A DNA stretch of 64,000 nt. It comes from Paratrimastix pyriformis. Taxonomy: Eukaryota; Preaxostyla; Paratrimastigidae. Of the stretch, positions 10,702-21,986 are shown piece by piece. The notes below the pieces were generated by a model that saw nothing but the letters and a program-made list of their open reading frames with translations, was not told the DNA's origin and ran no database searches. A program made the position numbers and the translations under genes. The DNA is taken from the NCBI GenBank assembly GCA_027972325.1, contig JAPMOS010000040.1, positions 124,001 to 188,000 of the forward strand. The letters are read 5' to 3'. Position 1 is the first letter of the stretch. The number at the start of each line of letters is the position of its first letter.

Positions 10702-12937
10702 GTGGCCGCAGTGACCCCGGTCCCGGAGGCCACCAATCTCTGGGAGCGCCTCCCGCCCGAACTCCTGCCGGCCATCATTGAGGCTTCCCCAAATCAGCTC
10801 CGTGTCACTCTTCGGCTGCTGAGCCTGTCGCACGTCATTCGCGCACGAATTCATGGCACGCTCCGCGAACTCTGCCTTGTTGAACCCGCTGAGTCGCCGC
10901 GCCGACCCGCCGGCCTCCCAATCACCATACTCACCACCGAGTTCCTGGCTGCTCTGATCGGCCCCTGCAAAGCCCTGCGAAAGCTGTCGTTTACTCTGCC
11001 CGCGTCATCGGTGTTTGACATGGCAGCGTGGAACTGCGCCTGGGTGGATGCCGACCTTTGTGGGACATACCCGGCTGGCTGTTCTCAAATTGCCTGCGCT
11101 CAACCAACAGGATATCGCCCGCATCCTGATCCACCTGCCTGGGTTGGTGGAACTCACGATTGACCCGCGTCTCTCCGTGGACGCCTCCCTGCTGGCTGCC
11201 CTGGACCGCTTCTGCCCCGGCCTGCAGGTGCTGCGCTGCGCCATACGCCGCCAGTACGGCTCCGTGCCAGCGCCCCTCTCGGCCCTCAAACAGCTCGCCC
11301 TCCGGGAGGTTTCATTCATGGGGGAGCGCCTGGAAGCCCTCGAGGGCAGCAGCCTCGCGACCGTGACCAACCTAAAATGCGACCGCTGCTCGCCTGCTGC
11401 CCTGCAGTCCATCGCCTCGCATCTGACCTCCCTCAAGCTGAGCGACGCCCTCCTGGACGAGAACGACCTGCCTGGCCCGTGGCTGTGCCGGCTGGAGACG
11501 CTCTCCTTGTCCCTGCGCTCCGATCGCCCTGTCTCGGCACCGCTCCTGCGACTTCTGGCCGCAAACCAGGCCACCTTGTGCAGCCTGACCCTGACCATCA
11601 ACCCGGATGCCGACGAACTGCCCCCGCTCATGGCCTCACTGCAGGCTCTAGCTCACCTGACCCGGCTGCATCTGGTGGATTGTTCGCTCTCCGCCCTGCC
11701 GCCTGACCTTGTCGACCGGTTGGAACGCCTCAACATCAGCTTCCTATGCAAGCATGAGTCCGCCGCCGCCCCCGTCCGCCTCTCCAGCCGCCGCCTGCTG
11801 TGGCTTCGCATGCAGATCGACGGGGCGCCCGCCCTCGGCTTGGCGCTGTACTGCCCCGCTCTGGTCGAGCTCGAAACGGCCGGCTGCCGCCTGGTCTCGA
11901 TGCACTGTCCCCGGCTTCGCGTCATCATGCCTCCCCAGTGCCTGGACGGGGCGTCCCCCATGCCCAACCTGGAGGTGTTCGATCGCTCTCCCCGCCGGTT
12001 TAGCTCGGCTGGCACGCTCTGGACGGACCCTGCCTTGCTGTTGACCGGGTCGCCGCGGCTGCGAGTGCTCTCCTCCGTCCGACTGACTCGGCCCGACCTG
12101 CTGGCCAGGCTGTGCGCCTGTGGGTCGCTGGCCCGCCTGGAGCAGCTGCATCTGGATGTGACCCGGCTCCCCAACCCGCTCGTCCTGCGGCTGCCGGGAC
12201 AGCTGGAGCACCTCCACCTGCAACTTGAGCAGGGCGAAGAGGCGGACAGGAAAAATGGGCCTCTGTTGCCGCCGGTCGACCTGCATTTGGAGGCGCCGGG
12301 ACTCGTCGTCTTCGTCCTGCTCGCCTCCCTGCCCTCCTCCTCCGTTGTTGTTCGGGTGCGGCTGCACAACTGCCCATCACTGGCTTGCATCCGCCTCGAG
12401 TCCGCGCAGGCCTCGATCGCCCTGTATGCCGATGAAGAGGCCGGGGGGACACCGGCAATGCCTCTCCGGTCCCTCTACGTCTCTGCTCGTGGTGTGTTTG
12501 AGGCGGCCAGCCTGCTTGGCCTGCTGACCCGGCACGGGGCCTCGCTGAGCGAAGTCACCTGCCGGGGTGAACTCCGCCTGGCTAGGAAATTATGGCCCCA
12601 GCTAATGCGAGCCCTGTCCGGGCTGCCCTGGCTGACTGGCCTCACGTTGAACGTCTCCGGTGTGTCTTCCCCGCTGTCGCTGTCCTGTCCCGAGCTGCGC
12701 CGACTCGCACTGGAAGACTTGAATGGCAAGGTCAAGGTGCGGCTGGCCTGCCCGTGGCTGGAGGAGCTCACTGGCATCCAGTGCCCAAAGCAACAGTTGA
12801 AGTTTCTTATGTCTGCGTTCAACGTGGTTCGCCAGAACCACGACTTCCTGGCGTGTGGGGCCCAAATCAGGACCCGCCGAGACGACTGCCGAGCCGGGAC
12901 GCCTGCATCACGGCATCGTATTTTGTTCTCCCCTTGA
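10702..12937 (+). CDS. F-box-like/leucine-rich repeat protein
   Basis: From about 10702 (after CATCAG) the frame gives an F-box-like helix set, NLWERLPPELLPAIIEASPN, then leucine-rich repeats to the stop at 12937 (about 640 codons in the long part). Repeats of the LxxLxLxxC/N type recur every 24-30 residues (for example LTRLHLVDCSLSALP, LERLNISF, LEQLHLDVTRLPN, LTGLTLNVSG), ending in a short basic tail. Known: such proteins are usually substrate receptors of SCF ubiquitin ligases; here that is inferred from architecture only. Odd: the frame changes by one base near 11055 (DADLCGTY in one frame, DADFVGHTRLAVLKLP if shifted), without splice signals, so either a frameshift or a base-call error splits the gene. 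Codon use is strongly GC3-rich. Start codon not settled. Confidence 0.65.
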
Positions 12938-13009
12938 TGGGGTTCCTACTCTTGTTGCTGCTGCTGCTCACCTCCCCGCGGGGATTGAAATCCAGAGCGG
13001 ATGTGTAGC

Positions 13010-13091
13010 ATGATGATGATTGGATGATGATGGTGATGATGATAATGATAATGATGATGATGATGATGATGATAATGATGATGATGATGAT

Positions 13092-13138
<47 letters not shown>

Positions 13139-13154
13139 AATGATGATGATGATA

Positions 13155-13193
<39 letters not shown>

Positions 13194-13320
13194 GGATGAT
13201 GATGGTGATGATGATGATAATGATGATGACGATGATGCTGGTGATGATGATGATGATGATTGGGTGATGATGGATGATTGGATGATGATGGATGATTGGA
13301 TGATGATGATGATGGATGAT

Positions 13321-13356
<36 letters not shown>

Positions 13357-13395
13357 GGATGATGACTGGATGATGATGATGATGATGATGATGGG
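13010..13395. repeat. (GAT)n microsatellite
   Basis: ATG/GAT trinucleotide run with TTGGATGATG and GATAATG interruptions just downstream of the LRR gene stop. A G-rich tract (13627-13795, GGGGGAGG-type) follows. The stretch 13396-13620 between them is unique sequence in which no gene is recognised. Confidence 0.9.
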
Positions 13396-13799
13396 TCTTT
13401 TCTTGTCTCTCTTGAAAATTGTCGCAACTCTCCAACACGAAGCTGCACAAACAACATTCGGAGAACGAAGCAGCCCCGAGGCGAGCGCCGTTGGGGGAGG
13501 AGGATAGAGAGGGAGAGGATTCACAGAGCGCTGCCGTCGGATGAATGGCTGGCGACGTGAGACGCCCGCACCAAGCCACACCCTGGGTCTTCCTGACGTA
13601 CCTGCCTGTGCCCCTTGGCCCTTGCGGGGGTGTGTGTGGGGGAGGGGGGGGGGGTAAGGAGGGAGGAGGATGAGGCGGGGGAGGGGGAGGGGAGGGGGAG
13701 GAGAATTTGGCGGGCGAGGAGGAGAATTTGGCGGGAGGGGTGGGGGGGGGGGGTGGGGGAGGGTGGGGGAGGGGAGGGAGGGGGATTGGGCGGAGACTT

Positions 13800-14193
13800 T
13801 GCCACTGCCACCGAATCTCACCTCCAACACCACGAAAATCAAGATGGGATGAGTTGGACGATTCGTCCGAGCCGTTCTCTCTGGGGATCATCAAGAATGC
13901 TGTCGTTCATCGAGTTGACAACCAAGCTTCTGACATCGATTCCACCATTCGCAAGGCTCTTTTAAAACTCTTGAAATTTGGGTTAAAACCGCTGATCTTG
14001 TGCCAAGTAGCCTCATGGATCATCTCGACCACTTTGACGATCAGCCCGTTACCCGAATCTCGAAAACGGGATTCACTTTCCCGTTTCAGTCTGTTTCACC
14101 AAGCTGGATGGTTTTCTCGCACTTTTCGCGGATGGCGGTAAATTCTGGCGTGATAACGTATATTACCCCCTGCAACACAACATTAGGATGACA
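13800..14193 (+). CDS. Unrecognised short gene or exon pair
   Basis: Two overlapping-frame stretches on (+) have ordinary amino acid composition: KSRWDELDDSSEPFSLGI to about 13995, and SSLMDHLDHFDDQPVTRISK to a stop near 14191 (ending ITPCNTTLG). They are in different frames and need a splice or frameshift to connect. AT content is higher than in the flanks. No family recognised. The LINE insertion begins about 25 bp downstream. Confidence 0.3.
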
Positions 14194-14394
14194 GAAAATC
14201 AGCAGGAGCAGCAAGGGGGAAAAACGTGTTGGCCCGGGGACAATGGGGCAATTGCCGGAGAAGAACGATGAAAGGGGTGAGGGAAGAAAGAAAGAGAGGG
14301 AAGAGGAGACGATACAAAAGGAAAAGAAGAGGATTCATTTCAAGAAAAGGGACAAAAAGAAAGGATTTTACCCCACTCACCGTTTTAGCCCATC

Positions 14395-15190
14395 TTGGCG
14401 TTGGGGTCGCTCTCCATCTTGTGCTGGTCGAGAGCCACGTTGAAGCATGCCAGGCCCGTGCTCTTGTGGTGGGCGGTGGCGGCCTGGGCCCAGGTCTCCT
14501 CGAGCGCCGCACCCCAGCGGGCCAGCGTGGCGGCAATGCGAGCCAGCCAGAAGGAGCGGTTGAAGGTCCGCTCGGCCTTGTGGTGCGCCTCGCCCACCAG
14601 GTGGAAGAACTGCTCGGCCTTGGGGCCAAGCTGAGCGACCACCGTGATGCCGAAGGGCCAGAGGTTGCCCGGGTTCTTCGCGCACCATTCCTTGTACTCG
14701 GTCTCCTTCTGTGCCTCGGCCTGGCTCGGCACGTCCCCTCGGGCGGCGGCGGCGGAGTGGGAGACGGCCAGGGCTCGGCCACTACCAGGTCGAGGTAGTG
14801 CACCCTCCGGAGACGAAGGTGAAGGAGATGTCGGGGCGGCGCACCTTCGTCTTGGGGCACGCGCGGGACGGGTCCCACGGCGCCAGCTTGGGGCCGTAGT
14901 CCAAGGATTGCTCGGCCCGGACGATGCAGCCGGGCGTGGTGTGCAGAAGGGACACCAGGATGGATCGCACGTTGTTGTGGCGCTTGTAGTAGAGGTTGCG
15001 AGCACACTTGCAGAGGCGCTCGTGGCCCTGGGCGATGTCCTTCTTGCAGACGGGGCACTTCTCAGGTCCGAAGGGGCCCGAGAAGATGGCATGGATGGAG
15101 GGAGCGCAGGCGGCTCCGGCCAGGCGCATGACCAGGGCTGTGAAGTCTGCATCCGAGAGCCTGAGGAGATTCGAGGGAAAGGCGGCGAGG
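14395..15190 (-). CDS. LINE C-terminal CCHC and restriction-like endonuclease module (broken)
   Basis: Matches the module carried intact in copy 2 (38700-39524). Key features: CPVCKKDIAQGHERLC (CCHC-type knuckle), then KRHNNVRSIL, then RRPD and, 13 residues later, an Asp in YLDLVV. Known: R2-clade elements place a CCHC knuckle before an RHN block and an R/KPD-x(12-14)-D endonuclease core, which nicks the DNA target. Here the frame shifts just at the RPD...D core because of one fewer G and one fewer C than copy 2 (about 14808 and 14775), so this copy should not make the enzyme. Confidence 0.75.
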
Positions 15191-15224
15191 AGGGCAGTGG
15201 TAGCGGGGTTCACCGAAGAGAGCC

Positions 15225-17555
15225 TCATGTTGCGAGCCGGCCCGGGGAGGCGCGCAAGAGCCTTGGCGGCCGCAGCCTTGTTCCGAGCCGCCAGAAGGCT
15301 GTGCTGAACCTGGCCTCGCAGGGTCTTCCTATCTGCACCACAAAACGCGGCAGAGCCGCGCAAGGTTTGGCCGGAGCCTCCCGACGAATCGAGAAACTCT
15401 TGGCAGCGGTGCGGAGGGAGTCCCCACGAAGCTGGGTCCGTCCAGCTTGGCGATCCCGGCAAGAAGCGTCGACAGCCGAGGTGAAAGGTCCTCGACGGCG
15501 TTGAAGAGCGAGATGAGGCCCCGACCTGCATGGCCTCCTGTGAGTCACACAGAGGGGGAGGCCCAGCCCACCCTCCGAAGGAGGCAATGAGATCACGTCA
15601 TCGAACAAGGAGGGGCTGCCCCGCAGGCAGGAGCGGGAGGCCAAGCTTCTCCTTGACGAGCAGGCGAAGGAGGCATCGAAACGGCCCAAGACCGCCCTCT
15701 GGGCCGGGGAGCAGGCCGTGGTCCTAAGAAGATAGGTCAGCTTGGGCAACACGCAGAGGCGAAGGAGCAGGATGAACGACTGCGACGACAGCTCAGCGAG
15801 CTTGCGAGCCAGCTCCAGGGCGCCCTCAGCCTTCTTGGCCACCACCTCGGCCACCTTGCACGCCGGGCCGAAGGGGACCCCGAGGACCGTCACCCCATCC
15901 GCCAGGCGACGGACGGGTAGAGGAAGCCCGCCAGGGACCAGGCGGACTTTGGGGTCGAGGGCATTGGAGATGACCCAACACTTCTCGGGGCTGATCTCGA
16001 AGCCCAGGGGAGTGATGAGGGTGCGCAGGAGACCCAGAAGGTGCTGGGCAACGTCGGGAGAGGGTGCCAGCAGGAGGATGTCATCAAAGTAGCTCAGAAC
16101 GCGGGGGACGACCAGGCCCAAGCCCTCTCCCGGGAGCATGAGCCTCGGAATTGCCTTGTCGGCCTCGAGGACCTGTAGGGCTGGGTCGAGGATCCCTGCA
16201 AACAAGGGGGGGCTCGCCGGGCATCCCTGGCGGACTCCTCTTGCATTAGGGACCCTCTCCCCACCGGAGAACAGGGCCTCGTTAGCGTACAGACCTTGGA
16301 CCAGCTTGACAGCCGGTTGGCTCCACCCGACGCGCTGAGCGGCCAGGGGCACCGCCTCGCGCGAAGGGGCTTGGAACGCGTTGCGGAGGTCGACAGCCAC
16401 AAGGCAGTAGGGCTGCCGACCCGCCTCGCACGCCTCCACGACGGACGCTGAGATGCATGCCATGAGGGGCGCACCCTCCTTGACGGACACACCAAACTGG
16501 AAGGGTGAAAGCCTCTCCCTCGTCACCCCCTCGAAACGCCGAACCAGCAGCCTCATGGCGAGCCTGCAAAGGGTCTCGCTGATTCCAATCGGTCGCGTGC
16601 CTCCTTTGGGCTTCGGGATCGCGACAAGACGGGCTGCGGCCAGGGTCGGAGGGAGACGCCCGCACTTCACGAAGAAGTTCAGGGCCTCGGCGAGAGGCAG
16701 GATGGCAGGATCTTTGCGGACCGCGCTGCGGATGTGGTCGGGGGCCAAGCCACTCGGACCCGCAGCGGCCCCGTGCTTGAAGCCGAACAAGGCGCGCCTG
16801 ACATCGCGGTCGCTGAAGTGCGGCGCCGACTCGTCCGGGCCGGGAGCCTGCGTGGGGGTGGGATTAAAATACTGGCGCAGGTAATCGGGGGCAACGTGCA
16901 AGGGGGCGGGGTGATGGAGGGCACCGAGGGCGTCCAACTGCTGCTGGGGGGTCAAAGGCTCCAAGTCGGCACCCTTGATGACCCGAACAGCGTCGGCGGC
17001 GCGACCCAGCGCAACCAGGGCCTCGGCCCGGGGGACGGCCAACCTAGCTTGGCCGGTAGACAGCTTCCGCCTCGGAACACCCACCGTCTGGGCGGCAACC
17101 GCCAACAGGGCGGCGGTTGCCTCATCCACCTCGACCTCCGTGTGGTCGTCCTCACGGATCTTCCCGCAGAGGGACTCCAGCTTGGCACGGAATTCATGAG
17201 CGAAAGGAACCACTTTGCCAAACGGGAGGGTGGACGGAATATGCAACTGGGCGAACGGGGGCGGCGGGGGCGAACGTCGGGCGGGGTCCAGGACGAGCAG
17301 AGGAAGCGGAACGGGGGGCACGGGACCCGGGAGCAGCCTTTGGAACTGCAGCCGGATGGGAAGAGGCACCCACCCGGGTGACCGGCTCAGTGGCGGCCCG
17401 CTCTGGCTCAGCAGAAGGAGCGGGGTGTTGCGTATCGGGGGCTCTAAAATGCGCAGCAGCAGCCTGAGCAGGCCCTTGAACTTGTTCAACAGAGGCGGCT
17501 TCGGGCGATCCCGGAGGACTAGGGCGAGTATTGGCACGATGATGCACTTCGGCAT
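15225..17555 (-). CDS. LINE reverse transcriptase ORF
   Basis: Open frame of 776 codons, the RT core lying in roughly residues 230-640. Motifs visible in order: AAAGPSGLAPDHIRSAVR (motif 0/1), PKPKGGTRPIGI (motif 2), the catalytic Asp in LVAVDLRNAFQAPSR (motif A), GVRQGCPASPPLFAGIL (motif B), the catalytic pair in LSYFDDILLLA (motif C), and GFEISPEKCWVIS (motif D), then a thumb-like region. This set is diagnostic of non-LTR RTs, which copy their RNA at a nicked target. The N-terminal 100 residues of this frame (KPPLLNKFKGLLRLL...) are out of register with the leader frame 17847-17194, so the genuine protein probably begins in that other frame and shifts near 17250. The C-terminus is also out of frame with the endonuclease module. 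Confidence 0.85.
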   Translation of the reverse strand: MPKCIIVPILALVLRDRPKPPLLNKFKGLLRLLLRILEPPIRNTPLLLLSQSGPPLSRSPGWVPLPIRLQFQRLLPGPVPPVPLPLLVLDPARRSPPPPPFAQLHIPSTLPFGKVVPFAHEFRAKLESLCGKIREDDHTEVEVDEATAALLAVAAQTVGVPRRKLSTGQARLAVPRAEALVALGRAADAVRVIKGADLEPLTPQQQLDALGALHHPAPLHVAPDYLRQYFNPTPTQAPGPDESAPHFSDRDVRRALFGFKHGAAAGPSGLAPDHIRSAVRKDPAILPLAEALNFFVKCGRLPPTLAAARLVAIPKPKGGTRPIGISETLCRLAMRLLVRRFEGVTRERLSPFQFGVSVKEGAPLMACISASVVEACEAGRQPYCLVAVDLRNAFQAPSREAVPLAAQRVGWSQPAVKLVQGLYANEALFSGGERVPNARGVRQGCPASPPLFAGILDPALQVLEADKAIPRLMLPGEGLGLVVPRVLSYFDDILLLAPSPDVAQHLLGLLRTLITPLGFEISPEKCWVISNALDPKVRLVPGGLPLPVRRLADGVTVLGVPFGPACKVAEVVAKKAEGALELARKLAELSSQSFILLLRLCVLPKLTYLLRTTACSPAQRAVLGRFDASFACSSRRSLASRSCLRGSPSLFDDVISLPPSEGGLGLPLCVTHRRPCRSGPHLALQRRRGPFTSAVDASCRDRQAGRTQLRGDSLRTAAKSFSIRREAPAKPCAALPRFVVQIGRPCEARFSTAFWRLGTRLRPPRLLRASPGRLAT

Positions 17556-17747
17556 CGAAAGAAGCGTCCGATTCAGGAGTGCCGGGAGAACGAGGATGTT
17601 GTTTCACACGCGACGCTTGAGGGGTGGCAGGGGGTTCAGCCGAAGCAGCCGGTTTGGCCGCTTGATTGGAAAGATCTCCAGAAGGCTTTTCAGGCTGAGA
17701 CCCCTTAGCCGCAGCAAGAAGGGCTCGAGCTACCTCAGAGGCGAAAG

Positions 17748-17780
17748 TAAGCTCAGGACGTTGGCGGCGTCCTGAGCTTA
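17748..17780. other. Perfect 13-bp hairpin near the LINE 5' end
   Basis: Arms TAAGCTCAGGACG (17748-17760) and CGTCCTGAGCTTA (17768-17780) around a 7-base loop TTGGCGG. It sits within the leader frame of LINE copy 1. Confidence 0.8.
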
Positions 17781-18299
17781 GAAAAAACACCTTGTGGTAA
17801 GAACCTCGCGGGCGGATTTCTATGCCGGCCGGTACGTTTGAGGGCATGCCGAGGGCCGGGTCGGTGGTGGCAAATCAGGCGGGAAGTGCAAAAAAAACTC
17901 CCCTCCCGGAGCACCCCAATGCCTGAGAACTGCCCCAGGATCGATGTGGTGGGACAGGGAAAAAATACATGAACATTGCCGAGCACTTTAGCCCGAATCC
18001 TGCAGGCCTTGGGGCAAACCCCGGGTGGTGCTGGCAAGCCCCAGAGTGGCTCTCTTCGGGCACTTCGTGGACAAGGGGAAGCTCCGGGGGATCAGGAAGG
18101 GCGCACAAAACAGACGAAAATTGGGCCTTTTTCGCGTCCCTTCCTCGCCTCGAAAAAACCGGGTGTTAGCCCGGTTCCATGGGTCTCCCAGCGTAGATCC
18201 CGGCGAGGGGGGTATTCTAATGGAGATGTCTGTCTGGGGCCTTCGTGGACAGCCGATCGGGCAGACTGATGTGGCCCGGCAAACAAAACACGACCCCCC

Positions 18300-20703
18300 A
18301 CCCAACTCCGCTTACATACACGGGTTATACACGCTGTCTTCTCCTTCCCTGTTTTGCCCCTCTCCTCTCGCGCGCTTCTTAATCTCCGAACTTCTTTCTC
18401 ACATCACCGGGTCTTCGCCGGTGAGTGATTTCCGGAAAATTGCGCGTGAGTGGTGGACCGAGGCTCCCGATCAATACCTCTACAACAGGTGGTCGGCCAT
18501 CCACTCCCAGGCCACCAGGAAGAAAGAAAGCAACATAATTACGCAGGTCGGTAACGGAAAGCGTTACTGCTGGTTGAACATTGTTGTAATTTGATGTTCT
18601 TCCTCTCTTTGGCTCTTTCTCACACGGTGGCACACATTTTCATCGAGAAGGTCAGTAATTGTAAGGTAATTGCAATTGTTGAAGTTATTTGAATACATTG
18701 CATGAAGTTAAGTTTCTTCGATCTCTTTCTCGTGGAAGCCCAGGGTGCAGCCTTATTTCATTGTCTTTCCCCTCGTCGGGATGTACAGAATCGAAAAGAG
18801 TTCAGAGAAGCTTTCGAGCAACTGGGCCTCCCCGACCCTGGGGAGGAAGATGCGCCCCTTGTGGTGTCTCTGCAGCAGTACTGGACCTATGCTGCGGCCC
18901 GAAGACAGGGGTTTTCGGGGACCAGTTATGCATTCGCGAAAGCAATCAAATTGGAGGGCTACTCGGCCAGCAGGCTGCTCGAGGCAGTCAACAGCCCCCC
19001 GGTTGAGCAGGCGCCCCCCGGTGTGGTTGCGCGTCCCACGACTCGGAAGGGGGGCGCATTCACGGCCGAGGTGATCAACGGGATCAGGAATATGCGGCGG
19101 CGCACCACGACTATTAATCCTGCCAACTATCGGCAGGTTGTCGAGGACGCAGTCCGGCTCAGGTTCATGATCGACGACACCGTCGAGCTGCCCCCCTTGC
19201 CCAGCGCAACGACAGTGAGGCGCATCGACGAAGAGGTAACGGCTATCATATCCGAAAAGGAGAATGAACTGGGAAAGTTGAACATCGCCACGCTGACCTT
19301 CGATCACGGCTCTTGGGCCCGCCGGACCGCAGGGACATCCGGTCTGTACCCCCCCCCCCAAACGCACACACACACACACACAGAAGAGAGAATCCGTTGG
19401 TGGACTGCATGGGAGTGGTGAACGATCCTCTCTGTTGATGTGGCACGCACGTCTTGTCTTTGCTCACCGTTCTGTCTTTCGTGCCCCCCCCCCCCCCCCC
19501 CCCCCAACAGCGGACCCGTTTCTCTGCCTGGGCATGATTGTCGCAGCACCCTCTCTTCAAGTCGAGGCCCGTCCGTTGCTGGAGGCATGGGCAGCTGAAG
19601 AAGGCGCCGCAGTTCCCGCGCCGGTTGGTGGCGGTACGGTCGAGGATGCCGACACCGGAGCCGAGGATGAGCCGGCTGCCGAGCCCGTGCCCGAGCCCGA
19701 GCCCGACCTGGAGCCGGAGGCCGACGAGCCGGATTTGGTCGAAGAGCTGCAATTGGCCGACGAGCCAGAGGCCGACGAGCCGGGTGAAGCCGGAGCAGTC
19801 CCCCACTGCACCATCCTGGATGACGACAATGACGAAGATGTGGGTCCGGCCGGTGATGTGATGCCAGCCCAACCACTCCTCGCCAACGACGACATGTTCC
19901 GGAGATACGGTGGCCCTATGGCCCTCCTCCTCAGGTTCCAGTTCGTCTCAAACGAACAGGCCGCCCCCAGCACGGACATCATCCAAGCGGCCATCCCCCC
20001 CGATGTCCACCTCTCCTTTGGGGTCAGCGACGGCTGTCCCACCAACATGGGGCGGAAGGGAGGCATCTGGGAGCTGCTGAGGAGGCGCACGAAGCAATTC
20101 ATCTATGTGAGGTGCTGCTACTCACACTGTGTGGACGGGGTCTTCCGCCATATTATGGGAGCCGATCCACAGACCATCTCAATGCGCAAGGCAGCGGCCG
20201 GCCTGACTCAAGTCCTGGCCGAGCGGGTGTCGAACATCTTCCGGCGCTCCAAGCTGCTGGCCGCTCGTCTGCGCCATTCAACAAAGAGGATGCCCCCCAA
20301 CGCCCCGGAATCGCGTTTCCACTTCTTTTATGACGTGATTGAATATCTGCTCACCAAGACCGACGGCACCGAGATTGCCCTGGAAGGAAACCGATGGGAG
20401 GTCAGTGGGGACGTGACGGTTGCCCTCCACCATTCATTCACCCATACCATTGTCATTCACACCGTGTGTTCACAGACTGTCAAGGAGATCATCCTCGCCT
20501 ACACGACGGGCACGACCGAGGGAGCGCAATGGCTTCGGCAGCAATTCGCGGACCCGCTGGTGGAACGTCTCCTGTGGTTGTATCTGGAGCTCGGCCGCTC
20601 GCTTCGGTCCGAGATCCTGTGGTCACTCAAGGAGAAGAGGTCCGCGGTGTGAGGGGGAGTGTGAGGGTGCCATACAGAGAGATGGAAGTCAGGGGGAAGT
20701 GTG

Positions 20704-20802
<99 letters not shown>

Positions 20803-21949
20803 ATCATCATCATCATCATCATCATCAATCATCCAATCGTCCAATCGTCCAATCGTCCAATCATCATCATGACCCATGGATTCAACATATCCTTTCTTGT
20901 CCATGAACAGGGGGCAGGCACACCTTCTCCCAGGCCGGGTGCTGGACCAACTGCATCGCTTCCAGGTGATGAAGGCGGATCTGTGGCGACATTTCCCCCT
21001 GACCCGGGAGTATGGGCGGAGACGCCATCTTCCCGAACGGGAGACGGCCGATCTGATCACCTCGAGGATTGAGACGGCCGAGGAGTACTACCGCTTGCGC
21101 GTGGGTTCCGCTCTCGAGCTGCCGTTCATCATCCCTGGCTTGGCGGACCTCAAACACTGCCGGGAGATTGCCGGCATGATTCTCGAGAAAATTGATGAGT
21201 CTGCACAGACCTTGGATTGGGCGCGGTGCTTTTCGCGCGGTGCTTGTTGTCATATATTCCTCCGTGCGTTGGTCGCGCAGCTGGCCGGCGAGCTGCGCCG
21301 AATGCCTGCAGTACGACAGAGCCACCATGGATCGATGCAGGAGAATGTGGGCAGACCATCCTGTACACGCACTCCTCCGGCTGAACCGCTTCCGGACAGC
21401 CGTCGTCGAGATGGCGCAGGGATCGAAGCTCTGCGAGTTCCCGGATCTGGAGAAGGTTGTCGAATGGCTGTTCATGGCGGTGCCGGTCTGTGGGTGGGTA
21501 GGTGGGGAGGTGGGTGGGGAGGTGGGTGGGGGATGTGGGTGGGGATGTGGCTGGGTGGTGGTGGATGAGCGAGGAAGACTCATAGAGCTCCCCGCAGGTT
21601 TCCTCCGTCTGGATCGAGAGGGTCGTTCAGGCGGGGAAAAAGCTGGATCCACGGCAACTGCGCAAGGGCAACCCGGACACGCTCCTCAAGATCTGGAAGT
21701 GCCCCATCGAGGTGACAGACCAGGATCTGGCCGACCATCGGCGTGCGACACGGGCCGCCGCGGCCAACCCCGCCGGAACCACCAGGCCCCGACGCTCGCA
21801 CCGAAAACGCCGCGCACCCGATCGGCTGGATGAGAAGGAGGAACGAAAGAGAGCACAGAAGAAATGTGGGCGGTGTGGACGCACGGGGCACAACGCTGCC
21901 ACATGCAAGTCACGCGGCGACCCCGCCGATGCCCCGGCGCGGCGGCCAA

Positions 21950-21986
<37 letters not shown>

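Larger units (their letters stand above)
14215..17850 (-). mobile_element. R2-like non-LTR retrotransposon (LINE) with restriction-like endonuclease, copy 1
   Basis: Near full-length (-) copy; its 3' end lies at 14215 and reads CCAACACGTTTTTCCCC on its own strand, as do all other copies in the window. From the 5' side: an Ala/Pro/Ser-rich leader (17847 to about 17270), a reverse transcriptase (about 17230-15590), and a C-terminal CCHC plus endonuclease region (15190-14395). The reading frame is interrupted near 17250, in the 15.3-15.6 kb stretch and twice near 14.76-14.81 kb; the last two are single-base differences from copy 2 in G or C runs. It lies 25 bp past an unrecognised exon. Target duplication at the 5' end was not identified. 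Confidence 0.88.

Noticed and set aside
17705-17720. GCAGCAAG at 17711 as the second target duplication of LINE copy 1 (GCAGCAAG also precedes its 3' end at 14211)
   Set aside because: An 8-bp match inside a continuous leader frame; probably chance, and it would cut the leader.
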